Of a DNA stretch of 33,540 nt, positions 17,547-25,209 are shown piece after piece (the stretch's first letter is position 1; each line of letters begins with the position of its first letter). Source of the stretch: Sulfuritalea sp. GTDB taxonomy: Bacteria > Pseudomonadota > Gammaproteobacteria > Burkholderiales > Rhodocyclaceae. The translations under genes were made by a program, and so were the position numbers. The notes below the pieces were generated by a model. The model was not told where the DNA came from. It ran no database searches and was given only the letters and a program-made list of their open reading frames with translations. The stretch is from contig JADYZH010000193.1 in the NCBI GenBank assembly GCA_020853215.1, positions 1 through 33,540 on the forward strand, in the 5' to 3' direction.

Positions 17547-17562
17547 TGGCACAGGTCTTGCT
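17547..17562 (+). promoter_or_regulatory. Sigma-54 (RpoN) promoter of the pilin genes
   Basis: TGGCACAGGTCTTGCT matches the -24/-12 consensus TGGCAC-N5-TTGCW. GG and GC are separated by exactly 10 bases. The element ends 47 bases before the pilin ATG. Type IV pilin genes are commonly transcribed by sigma-54 with a PilS/PilR two-component system. No pilSR genes are in this window. Confidence 0.88.
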
Positions 17563-17609
17563 TTTGAAGTAGTCAGCGACGATTGTCGCACTTTCGATAG
17601 GAGACTTGA

Positions 17610-17795
17610 ATGAAAAAGACAGTGCAAAAAGGTTTCACCCTGATCGAGCTGATGATCGTCGTGGCGATTATCGGCATTCTCGCAGCGATCGCGATTCCGC
17701 AATTCAGCGAGTACACCAAGAAGGGTGAGGACAAGGCCGCCCAGTCCGATGCCAAGAACCTGCTGACCCAGGCCACGGCGAACTCGACAATCTGA
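17610..17795 (+). CDS. pilA: Short type IV pilin, N-terminal helix only (PilA-N-like)
   Basis: The 61-residue prepilin has a short basic leader, MKKTVQKG, then the prepilin peptidase site [25 protein letters not shown] with Glu5, all canonical for type IVa pilins. The mature form would be 53 residues: the N-terminal helix ending near '[12 protein letters not shown]', without any globular head or disulfide loop. Normal type IVa pilins have about 140-160 residues. It aligns well with the Geobacter short pilin around 'AAxSDxxNL'. Of the aromatic positions in that pilin, only Phe1, Phe24 and Tyr27 are kept. AGGAG lies 6 bases upstream. No continuation of a pilin head is seen past the stop in other frames, so a recent frameshift is unlikely. 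Confidence 0.93.
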   Translation: MKKTVQKGFTLIELMIVVAIIGILAAIAIPQFSEYTKKGEDKAAQSDAKNLLTQATANSTI

Positions 17796-17820
17796 TTTCC
17801 AGAAAACTAGGAGTGATCTT

Positions 17821-18186
17821 ATGAAAAAAGTGATTCTTACTGCGGTCTTGGCGTCTGCTGCGATTTCTAGCATGAGTGCCAATGCGGCGAGTGGCACCGC
17901 GGTGATTTGCACTGGCAATTCGACCGCTGCCGCTGGCAATGCCGTGACCACGGCGACGGACACCTTCGTCAAGGTGTCGTTCACGCCCAAGTGCTCGGCC
18001 AATGTCCATATGGTGGATAACGATCAGAACACTTATTATGGGGTTGGTTCCGGTTCCACCAAGGGCAAGACCTTCTGGGTGGGATCCACAGCGGGCGGCA
18101 GCATCTCCAAGCAAGCCGATTGCGCTGCAACGGGATGCACCTCGGCCGGTGCGGCGACCGCCGCTGCGGCCGCCCCATCGAGCTGA
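17821..18186 (+). CDS. Secreted Ser/Thr-rich four-cysteine protein, candidate pilin head partner (PilA-C-like)
   Basis: The 121-residue protein has a classical Sec signal peptide, MKKVILTAVLASAAISSMSANA, with an ANA|AS cleavage site after residue 22. The mature 99 residues contain four cysteines (30, 58, 101, 106), enough for two disulfides. They include 27 Ser/Thr residues by my count, a short aromatic patch (YY at 72-73, FW at 85-86) and an Ala-rich tail. I do not recognise a database family by sequence. The gene starts 26 bases after the short pilin with its own AGGAG and shares its sigma-54 promoter. By position, size and export signal it parallels the Geobacter PilA-C partner (GSU1497) of the short pilin. 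The pilin-head role is inferred. Confidence 0.75.
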   Translation: MKKVILTAVLASAAISSMSANAASGTAVICTGNSTAAAGNAVTTATDTFVKVSFTPKCSANVHMVDNDQNTYYGVGSGSTKGKTFWVGSTAGGSISKQADCAATGCTSAGAATAAAAAPSS

Positions 18187-18207
18187 TTTGTAGCCGGGCA
18201 TCAAAAT

Positions 18208-18238
18208 GGGCGCGCCTTGCGGTGCGCCCGTTTTTTTT
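18208..18238 (+). terminator. Rho-independent terminator after the two pilin genes
   Basis: GGGCGCGCC-TTGC-GGTGCGCCC forms a 9-bp stem with one G-T pair, followed by G and eight T residues. A and T runs on either side extend it. It should let the two pilin genes be expressed far more strongly than the ABC genes, which begin 22 bases later. Confidence 0.9.
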
Positions 18239-18259
18239 GTGATTTCGATGACATAAGCA

Positions 18260-19063
18260 ATGCTGCAATTCCTGCTTTCAGGTCTCAAGGTCGGCTTGCG
18301 CGGCCGCAGCTTCCAGGCGGTCTTCCTTCTTGGTTTGCTGCTGATCGGCGCCGCCTATCTGTCGGGCCATTTCTCGCCCCGGCAACCGCGTACTGTGGCG
18401 CTTGACGTCGGTTTCTCGGGAGTTCGGATCACCCTGGTCCTGCTGGCGCTGTTCTGGATTCAGGAATTGGTCACGCGCGAAATCGATCGCCGCATCATTC
18501 TGTTTTCACTGACCTACCCGGTGTCGCGCGCCGCCTTTCTGTTCGGCCGATACGCGGCAATTCTCGTTCTGGTCTGCCTCGCCGCCGTGATACTCGGCTT
18601 GTCCTTGCTACTTGCAGTGATACTGACCGGCGGCGACTATTCTCAGGAGTTTCCGGTTCGACTGGGCCTGCCCTTTTGGGCCACTATAGGCGGTCTGGTT
18701 CTTGACGTGGCTGTGGTCGCCGCTGTCGGCCTGTGGATGGCGACCTTATCCACCGTGGCCGTCATGCCGTTGGCCATCGGCTTCTGCTTCGCCGTGGCAG
18801 GCAAGGCGCTCGGCGCGACGCTAGACTATCTGACGCGCGGTGCCGACGGGGACGCTGCGCTGATCGCCTCGATCGGACCGTTCATCGATGTCATCCGCTG
18901 GCTGGTTCCCGATCTGTCGCGGCTCGACTGGCGGCAGTGGCCGATGTATGGACTGATGCCCGCCGGCGGCGATGCCATGTGGCCGGCCATCATGGCGCTT
19001 GCCTACGCGGCCATTTTGATCCTGTTTGCCATCCGTGCATTGTCTCACCGTGAATTTTCCTGA
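18260..19063 (+). CDS. ABC-2 type transporter permease
   Basis: The 267-residue polytopic membrane protein has about six hydrophobic segments, starting with 'FQAVFLLGLLLIGAAYLSG' and ending with 'MALAYAAILILFAIRAL'. 'ELVTREIDRRIILFSLTYPVSRAAFLFGRYAAILVL' is the coupling-helix pattern of ABC-2 permeases, which have a conserved (E/D)-R-tolerant cytoplasmic segment. No strong ribosome site is seen, but an in-frame stop just upstream makes ATG 18260 the first possible ATG. Its ATPase is encoded two genes downstream, with a membrane-anchored protein between them. The gene order after pilA suggests a pilus-linked ABC system like PilGHI of Myxococcus xanthus (inferred). Confidence 0.85.
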   Translation: MLQFLLSGLKVGLRGRSFQAVFLLGLLLIGAAYLSGHFSPRQPRTVALDVGFSGVRITLVLLALFWIQELVTREIDRRIILFSLTYPVSRAAFLFGRYAAILVLVCLAAVILGLSLLLAVILTGGDYSQEFPVRLGLPFWATIGGLVLDVAVVAAVGLWMATLSTVAVMPLAIGFCFAVAGKALGATLDYLTRGADGDAALIASIGPFIDVIRWLVPDLSRLDWRQWPMYGLMPAGGDAMWPAIMALAYAAILILFAIRALSHREFS

Positions 19064-19892
19064 ACGACATATTCGCGAGCTGGTCTTCTGGGGTCTCCTA
19101 CTTGGTGCCGGCCTTGCCTATGTTGGCGCGCAGCGCAACATCCAGCCGCGAAACAATGAGACTGCCGACCCCGAATTGCTGGTCAGCCTGCCCCTGGCGG
19201 CGCAAGTCTTGATGGCGGTCGGGGATCGCAACCTTGCTGCCAATCTGGCCGGATTTCGCGTTCTAGTTGCCGACACACTGCGCATGAACGCCAGTGACTT
19301 TGCCGTGCAGGGCAGGCTGCAGCACGATATCGCATGGCTTAATCCGGTGCACGAGGACAACTACTACATTGCCGCCGCCCTGTTGCCATGGAACGGACAG
19401 CTCGAGGCAGCGCAGTTCGTTTTGCGCCATGCATCCGAAACTCGTACCTTCGACTACCAACCAGTCTTCTATTATGCGTTCAACATCTATCATTTCCGGC
19501 GCGACCCGGCCGCGGCTGCGCAATTGCTGCTAGATGCGGCCAACCGCCCGATCGAGCAGCAGGATCAATGGGCGCTGCAGAATCTAGCCGCGCGCTGGCT
19601 GGAGCAAGGCTACCAGACGGGCACCGCCGCGACCCTGGTCGATGCGATGGCGAAGAACGCACCGCCCGGCGGCTTCAAGAAATACCTCGGCCTGCGCGCC
19701 CAGCGCCTGCGCGATCTTGCGCACCTGCAGGAACTGGCGCTGCAATATCGCGCCACGGCCGGTCGCGACCTGGGCGATCTGCAGGAACTGGTGGCAGCCG
19801 GCCTGATCGACGCCATACCGAGGGATCCGATAGGCTTCGGCTACACTGTCGGCCCGAACGGGGAACCCATGCTGAAGACGACGGCAAAATAG
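19050..19892 (+). CDS. Membrane-anchored helical protein of the pilus-linked ABC cluster
   Basis: The protein has about 280 residues from GTG 19050. The ORF track starts at TTG 19026, and GTG 19035 is also possible. It overlaps the permease gene by 14 bases. One N-terminal signal-anchor helix, 'ELVFWGLLLGAGLAYVGAQ', is followed by an extracytoplasmic, largely helical domain with TPR/Sel1-like helical pairs: 'EDNYYIAAALLPWNGQLEAAQFVLRHA', 'RDPAAAAQLLLDAANRPIEQ' and 'GYQTGTAATLVDAMAK'. A proline-rich C-terminal end reads 'IPRDPIGFGYTVGPNGEPM', similar to substrate-strand ends of some exported proteins. I do not recognise a named family. Between an ABC permease and its ATPase it is likely an accessory subunit, possibly the PilG-position protein of a PilGHI-like system. 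Confidence 0.72.
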   Translation: MNFPERHIRELVFWGLLLGAGLAYVGAQRNIQPRNNETADPELLVSLPLAAQVLMAVGDRNLAANLAGFRVLVADTLRMNASDFAVQGRLQHDIAWLNPVHEDNYYIAAALLPWNGQLEAAQFVLRHASETRTFDYQPVFYYAFNIYHFRRDPAAAAQLLLDAANRPIEQQDQWALQNLAARWLEQGYQTGTAATLVDAMAKNAPPGGFKKYLGLRAQRLRDLAHLQELALQYRATAGRDLGDLQELVAAGLIDAIPRDPIGFGYTVGPNGEPMLKTTAK

Positions 19893-19894
19893 CC

Positions 19895-20806
19895 ATGGCC
19901 GAAGCCATCACCATCCGCTCGCTCGACAAGACCTACGCCAGTGGCTGGCGCCGCAATCCCGTCCATGCCGTACGCAATGTCTCACTGTCGGTCGCCGAGG
20001 GCGAGGCCTTCGGTTTCATCGGTCCCAACGGCGCAGGAAAGAGCACGACTATCAAGGTCCTGATGGGCCTGGCCGAACCGAGCGGTGGAGAGGCCTTGCT
20101 GTTCGGCGTGCCGAGTACCGAGCCGCAGGCACGCCGCCGTCTCGGCTACGTGCCCGAGAATCCCTATCTCTACGATTACCTGACGCCGTTTGAAATCCTC
20201 AAGATGGGGCTGCGCCTGCATCGCACCGTCGTCGCCGACGAGAACGCCCACTGCCGGCGCTGGCTGGAGCGGATGGAACTGGCTGCGGTCGCCGATTCGC
20301 CAATCCGCTCGTTTTCGAAAGGCATGACGCAGCGCGTGGCGATCGCCCAGGCCTTGGTGATCCAGCCGCACCTGCTCGTGCTGGATGAGCCTCTGTCGGG
20401 TCTCGATCCGATCGGGCGCCAGGATGTGGTCGAAATCTTTTCGGAATACAAACGTGGCGGCGGCACGCTTTTTTTTACATCCCACGTTCTGCATGACGTC
20501 GAGCGGTTGGCGGACCGTTTTGGCCTGATCCATCAGGGCGAGCTGCGCTCGGTCAGTTCGCCGGCGGAGCTCGCTGGGGAGGAAGAATCGGTAATGGTTC
20601 GCTCCCAGGGGGGACAGGAGGTGCATGGCATGCAGGCGGAAACCGTCGGCCGCTGGTGCGGTACGTTTCCGCGCTCCGTCTTGTGGGAGAAACTCGATCA
20701 GATCCGCGCCGCAGGGCATTCGATCGTCGAAGTGCGCCCGACGCTTTCCCTTGAGCTTGCATTCCTGAAAGCCATCGGTAAGACCGGCAGCGATGTCGGA
20801 GGCTGA
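19895..20806 (+). CDS. ABC transporter ATP-binding protein
   Basis: The protein has 303 residues from ATG 19895, two bases after the previous stop. The longer ORF-track version would run through that gene. Walker A is 'GPNGAGKST' (43-51), the signature is 'FSKGMTQR' in place of LSGGQ (the form common in ABC-2/NosF-like ATPases), Walker B is 'HLLVLDEPLSGLDP', and the H-loop is 'FFTSHVLHDVE'. A C-terminal extension of about 90 residues with 'MVRSQGGQEVHGMQAE' is typical of the same subgroup. It energises the permease two genes upstream. The end of the gene overlaps the next gene by 14 bases, tying the ABC system to the OGT glycosyltransferases. It is a positional counterpart of PilH (inferred). 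Confidence 0.92.
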   Translation: MAEAITIRSLDKTYASGWRRNPVHAVRNVSLSVAEGEAFGFIGPNGAGKSTTIKVLMGLAEPSGGEALLFGVPSTEPQARRRLGYVPENPYLYDYLTPFEILKMGLRLHRTVVADENAHCRRWLERMELAAVADSPIRSFSKGMTQRVAIAQALVIQPHLLVLDEPLSGLDPIGRQDVVEIFSEYKRGGGTLFFTSHVLHDVERLADRFGLIHQGELRSVSSPAELAGEEESVMVRSQGGQEVHGMQAETVGRWCGTFPRSVLWEKLDQIRAAGHSIVEVRPTLSLELAFLKAIGKTGSDVGG

Positions 20807-23240
20807 GTTGTCCGCCGACATCGCGCATCTCCTCGCGGAAGGTGATCGCCTGCGCGACGGGCAATGTCTTGCCGAGGCGATGGCAAGTTACGAACGCGTC
20901 ATCGATCTCGCGCCGTCCAGGCCGGAGGGCCACTACAAGCTTGGCACGGTGTACGGCCGCGCTGGGCGCAATGTCGATGCCGAGCAGTGCTATCGCCGGG
21001 CTCTGGAGCTGCAACGCGGGCACTTGGGCGCCTTGAACAACCTCGCCCTGATCTGTTTTTCCCAAGCGCGATTCGGCGAGGCCGAGGGCCTCTACCGGGA
21101 GATACTGGCCAACCGGACCGATCATGTCGAGGCGCACATCAACCTGGGCAACCTGCTTGCCGAGTCGGGTCGCGCCGATGAAGCGCTCTATCATTTCCGT
21201 CGGGCCACCGAATTGCGGCCGGATTCGGCGATTGCCCGTGAGCGGCTTGGCAGTATGCTGCGCAACTTTGGTCGTGTGGTAGAGGCCCTGGAGCAGATCG
21301 AACGCTCCCTGGAAATCGATCCGCGTTCGGCGGTGGCATGGAACAATCTCGGCGCTTGCCACTTCGTGCGCGGCGAGCACGCCGAGGCCGATCATGCGTT
21401 CGCCGAGTCGCTCGCGCTGGACGAGAACCAGGACGCGGCCTGGAACAACCGCCTCTTCCTGTCCAATCTGGTGACGCTAGAGCGCGACGAGACATTCCGC
21501 CGCCACCTGGCTTACGGCGCATGGCTGCGCCGTCGTTGCGGGCCAGCCGCGCTGGATCATTCGCGCCATGCCGCCGAGGCGACGCGCCGCCTGCGCATCG
21601 GTTTTGTTTCTGGCGATCTGCGGCATCACTCGGTGGCCTATTTTGTGCGCGGCTTTCTCGGACACCTCGATCGTTCGCAGTGCGAGACCTGGGCCTATTC
21701 GACCAGCCGCAAGACCGACGAACTGACCGCCGAACTGCGACCGCTGTTCCAGAACTGGCGGGATATTTTCGACATGGACGACGCAGCAGCCGTGCGGCTG
21801 ATGAACGACGACCGCATCGATATCCTGATCGACCTGGCTGGCCATACCAGCGACAACCGGCTGGCAATCTTCGGCCGTCGCGCGGCACCGGTCCAGGTTT
21901 CCTGGATCGGCTATCCTGCCACCACCGGTGTCGACAGCATCGATTACCGGATCACTGATGCACTGGCCGATCCAGCGGACGAGGATCAGCTTTATTACAC
22001 CGAGCGCTTGTGGCGGATGCCGGGCCCTTTCCTCTGCTTCAGCCCGCCGGTAGTTGCGCCGCAGGTAGAACCGCCGGCGGAAACAAGGGCGGGTCCGGTC
22101 ACTTTCGGTTCCTTCAATGCCCGCGTCAAGCTTGGCGCCGAGTGCCTTGACTTGTGGGTTCGCGTGCTGAACGAACTGCCGGAAGCACGCCTGCTGATCA
22201 AGTCGATCAACGGGGTCGAGGAGGTCGAGGCGAAGGAACAACTGGTCGCCGATTTCGTACGTCGTGGAGTTGCCGCCGAACGTGTCGAGGTTCTTTCGTC
22301 GATCCCCTCCACTGCAGAGCATCTGAAGCAGTATCAGCGCGTCGATATTGCCCTGGATGCTTTCCCCTATCACGGCACCACCACGACCTGCGAGGCGCTC
22401 TGGATGGGGGTGCCTGTAGTCACGCTGGGCGGCGACCGGCACGCGTCGCGTGTCGGCTGCAGTCTGCTGACCCATGCCGGCCTGCCCGAACTTATTGCGC
22501 ACTCGACGGACGAGTTTGTCGCAATTGCGTGCGCTCTGGCGCGTTCGCCGCAGCGCCTGGCGACGTATCGATCGGTGCTGCGGCAGCAAATGAGCGGCAG
22601 CGTCCTGCTCGATGCTGAATCGATGGCCCGCCGCTTCGAGTCGGTCATGCGCGGGATGTGGTTGCGCTATTGCGAGAGCGATGCGGCGCGGGCGGCGGGC
22701 ATAGCCGCTGCGAATGGATGGCCGACAAAAATGAAACTGCACATCGGCGGCAAACAGTTTCGCGAGGGATGGAAAATCCTCGATGTACAACCCGGCCCGA
22801 ACGTGGATTTTGTCGGTGATATACGCTCCCTGGAGGGATTTAGCGACGAGTCCTGCTCAGAGATCTACTGCTCGCATGTACTGCAGCACCTGCCGGTGAA
22901 TGACATCGTGCCTGCTCTCAAAAGTTTGCATCGCATCCTGGCACCGGGGGGACGCCTAATGATATCGGTGCCGGATTTCGACGTATTGGTTGCGCTTTTT
23001 CAGCGCAGTGACCTTGACCTCGCGCAACGCTTCCGCATCATGCGCATGGTCTTTGGCGGGCAAATGGATCCCTTCGACTTCCATTGCGTCGGCCTGACTT
23101 TCGATTTTCTGGTCGGCTATCTTGCACAGGCCGGGTTTTCTAGCGTCGAGCAGGTCGAATCCTTCGACTTGTTTTCTGATGGCAGCAAGACTGATTTCGA
23201 TGGGACGCCGATTTCCCTCAACGTCATGGTCGGCAAGTAG
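20793..23240 (+). CDS. TPR-OGT (SPINDLY-type) glycosyltransferase fused to a SAM-dependent methyltransferase
   Basis: The protein has 815 residues. N-terminal TPR repeats (about 5-235) include 'PEGHYKLGTVYGRAGRNVDAEQCYRRAL' and 'AHINLGNLLAESGRADEALYHFRRA'. The GT41/O-GlcNAc-transferase catalytic region (about 265-620) has 'LRIGFVSGDLRHHSVAYF', 'DILIDLAGHTSDNRLAIFGRRAAPVQVSWIGYPATTG' and 'LDAFPYHGTTTTCEALWMGVPVVTLGG'. A C-terminal methyltransferase-like domain (about 645-815) has 'WKILDVQPGPNVDFVGDIRSL', 'SEIYCSHVLQHLP' and 'ILAPGGRLMISVPDFD', as in type-11 SAM methyltransferases. OGT enzymes add a sugar to Ser/Thr of proteins in the cytoplasm, so this one may glycosylate and methylate. It overlaps the ABC ATPase gene by 14 bases. 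Confidence 0.9.
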   Translation: MSEAELSADIAHLLAEGDRLRDGQCLAEAMASYERVIDLAPSRPEGHYKLGTVYGRAGRNVDAEQCYRRALELQRGHLGALNNLALICFSQARFGEAEGLYREILANRTDHVEAHINLGNLLAESGRADEALYHFRRATELRPDSAIARERLGSMLRNFGRVVEALEQIERSLEIDPRSAVAWNNLGACHFVRGEHAEADHAFAESLALDENQDAAWNNRLFLSNLVTLERDETFRRHLAYGAWLRRRCGPAALDHSRHAAEATRRLRIGFVSGDLRHHSVAYFVRGFLGHLDRSQCETWAYSTSRKTDELTAELRPLFQNWRDIFDMDDAAAVRLMNDDRIDILIDLAGHTSDNRLAIFGRRAAPVQVSWIGYPATTGVDSIDYRITDALADPADEDQLYYTERLWRMPGPFLCFSPPVVAPQVEPPAETRAGPVTFGSFNARVKLGAECLDLWVRVLNELPEARLLIKSINGVEEVEAKEQLVADFVRRGVAAERVEVLSSIPSTAEHLKQYQRVDIALDAFPYHGTTTTCEALWMGVPVVTLGGDRHASRVGCSLLTHAGLPELIAHSTDEFVAIACALARSPQRLATYRSVLRQQMSGSVLLDAESMARRFESVMRGMWLRYCESDAARAAGIAAANGWPTKMKLHIGGKQFREGWKILDVQPGPNVDFVGDIRSLEGFSDESCSEIYCSHVLQHLPVNDIVPALKSLHRILAPGGRLMISVPDFDVLVALFQRSDLDLAQRFRIMRMVFGGQMDPFDFHCVGLTFDFLVGYLAQAGFSSVEQVESFDLFSDGSKTDFDGTPISLNVMVGK

Positions 23241-23246
23241 GCGCGA

Positions 23247-25184
23247 ATGGGAAGACGGAGCCGATCTGCGAAGGGCCAGGGGCATCTCTCCGCAGAGATG
23301 CTCGGCCTAATGCGCTTGGTCGAAACCCGTCGTTACGACGAGATCGAGCAGGCGGCGCGGCGGGTGTTAGCGCGCAATCGGGGGCAGGCCCAGGCGCTCA
23401 AGATTCTGTCTTTCGCCCTTGTCGGCAAGGGACAGTACAAGGATGCCCTACCCATGCTGGAGGATCTTGCCCGGAAATATCCGCGCGATCCCGAGATCCA
23501 GAATAACCTGGGCATAGCCTTGTCCGCCCATTTGCGTTGGCGCGAGTCGGTGGAGTGTTTTGAGCGTGCGTTGGCCATCAGTCCCGGCGACCCGGAACTG
23601 CTGAAGAATCTCGGTGCCGCCTATGCGGACGATAAGCGCTGGAACGAGGCAGTGCCTTGGTTGCTCAAGGCCATCGAACAGCATCCGGGCGACTACGTCG
23701 AGGCAATAAGTCTGCTAGGCGCTTGCCTGATGAATGCGAACCGCATCGAAGAGGCGAGGGCCTGCTACAGAGAACTGTGGAGTGCCGACCCGGATGATGT
23801 CGCGGCCTTGTACCAGTTGGCTTTCGCTGACCTCCGGCTTTGTGATTGGGGGCATCTTGATGAGCAGGTCAGATTGCTGCGAGAGCGAAATCCCGGGTTC
23901 AAGCGTGCGCTTGATGCACCCTTTCCCGCCTTCAGCATGGCCGGCTTCAACGGCATGGACCAGCGCCTGATTGCCGAAGCGCATGCCCGCAATGTCATTT
24001 CGCCCTATGTCTATCAGGCGGGCGCCGAATGGCAGGCACCGGAAGCCCCTTCCAGCCCGCGCCGGCTGAAGGTTGGCTACCTGTCGGCGGACCTTCGTTA
24101 CCATCCGGTCGGCTTCATTGTTCCCGAAGTCATTGAAAGACACGATCGCACCAGGGTTGAAGTTATAGCTTATTCGACGGGACCAGATGACGCCAGCGAC
24201 ATACGCCGCCGCCTGATGCGAGCGTTCGATCGCTTCGTTGATCTCAAGGCGGAGTCCATTCCGAAGATTGTCGACCGTATCCGGCAGGATGAGATTGATG
24301 TGTTGGTTGACCTGCAGGGATGGACAACGGACTGCAAGCCCGAAGTGTTGGCCCTGCGTTGTGCCCGCATCCAGGTGAACTGGCTGGGTTTTGCCGGCAC
24401 CATGGGCCATCCCGGACTGGCTGACTACATCATCGGGGACCCGGTGGTAACCCCGCTGGAACATTCCGGTTTTTATTCCGAGACGATTGCGCAGCTGCCT
24501 CACTGTTATCTTCCTGCCGATACGAGGCGTCAGTCAGGGCAGGTTCCGTCGCGCGCAGCGCAGGGCTTGCCGCAGGATGCGTTTGTCTTTTGTTCCCTCA
24601 ACAACAACTACAAATTCAATCCCGCGGGTTTCGATATCTGGTGCCGGCTGTTGCACGAAGTTCCGCATAGCGTGTTGTGGTTGACCCGTCCGAACGATAT
24701 GGCGGTAGCGAACCTTCGGCAAGAGTTCGCGCGCCACGGCCTCGCCCCTGAGCGCCTGATCTTCGCGGCTCGGGTGGAGAACCCCGCCGACCATCTGGCG
24801 CGTATCCAGCTCGCCGATCTTGCTCTCGACACTTTTCCCTACAACTCGCATTCCAGTGGAGTGGATGTCTTGTGGGCCGGGGTGCCGATGGTCGCCATTC
24901 TGGGCGATACCTTCTCCTCCAGGGTGGGCGCGAGCCTTCTCAAGGCAGCGGGGCTGGAAGATCTGGTGGCAACGAGCACGGCTGAATACTTCTCCACAGC
25001 ATTGGCTTGCGCGCGCGACCCGCAGGTCCTCTCTTCGTTGCGCGGGCGCCTTGCGGCGGGCCGCAAGCTTTCAAACCTTTTCGATATCGGCGCATTCACT
25101 CGTTCCCTGGAGGATCTTTTTTATCGCATGCATGACCAAACTGCGCGCGGAGCGAAGAGTCCATTGCCGGCGGTGACAGATTGA
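23247..25184 (+). CDS. TPR-OGT (SPINDLY-type) protein glycosyltransferase
   Basis: The protein has 645 residues and starts 6 bases after the preceding OGT gene, which it resembles in layout but without the methyltransferase. TPR repeats (about 20-215) include 'PEIQNNLGIALSAHLRWRESVECFERALAISPGDPELLKNLGAAYADDKRWNEAVPWLLKAI'. The GT41 region (about 274-630) has 'LKVGYLSADLRYHPVGF', 'DVLVDLQGWTTDCKPEVLALRCARIQVNWLGFAGTMG', 'FVFCSLNNNYKFNPAGFDIWCRLL' and 'LDTFPYNSHSSGVDVLWAGVPMVAILG'. These match the UDP-sugar and acceptor sites of bacterial OGTs. No signal peptide is seen, so it acts in the cytoplasm. Its target may be the nearby exported Ser/Thr-rich protein or the pilin (inferred). Confidence 0.92.
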   Translation: MGRRSRSAKGQGHLSAEMLGLMRLVETRRYDEIEQAARRVLARNRGQAQALKILSFALVGKGQYKDALPMLEDLARKYPRDPEIQNNLGIALSAHLRWRESVECFERALAISPGDPELLKNLGAAYADDKRWNEAVPWLLKAIEQHPGDYVEAISLLGACLMNANRIEEARACYRELWSADPDDVAALYQLAFADLRLCDWGHLDEQVRLLRERNPGFKRALDAPFPAFSMAGFNGMDQRLIAEAHARNVISPYVYQAGAEWQAPEAPSSPRRLKVGYLSADLRYHPVGFIVPEVIERHDRTRVEVIAYSTGPDDASDIRRRLMRAFDRFVDLKAESIPKIVDRIRQDEIDVLVDLQGWTTDCKPEVLALRCARIQVNWLGFAGTMGHPGLADYIIGDPVVTPLEHSGFYSETIAQLPHCYLPADTRRQSGQVPSRAAQGLPQDAFVFCSLNNNYKFNPAGFDIWCRLLHEVPHSVLWLTRPNDMAVANLRQEFARHGLAPERLIFAARVENPADHLARIQLADLALDTFPYNSHSSGVDVLWAGVPMVAILGDTFSSRVGASLLKAAGLEDLVATSTAEYFSTALACARDPQVLSSLRGRLAAGRKLSNLFDIGAFTRSLEDLFYRMHDQTARGAKSPLPAVTD

Positions 25185-25209
25185 GGGCGTTCTCGCGGGG
25201 CATTGTTTC

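Noticed and set aside
17610-17795. Reading the short pilin as a frameshifted or truncated pseudogene
   Set aside because: No pilin head sequence continues in any frame after the stop, the next gene has its own ribosome site and signal peptide, and promoter and leader are intact.
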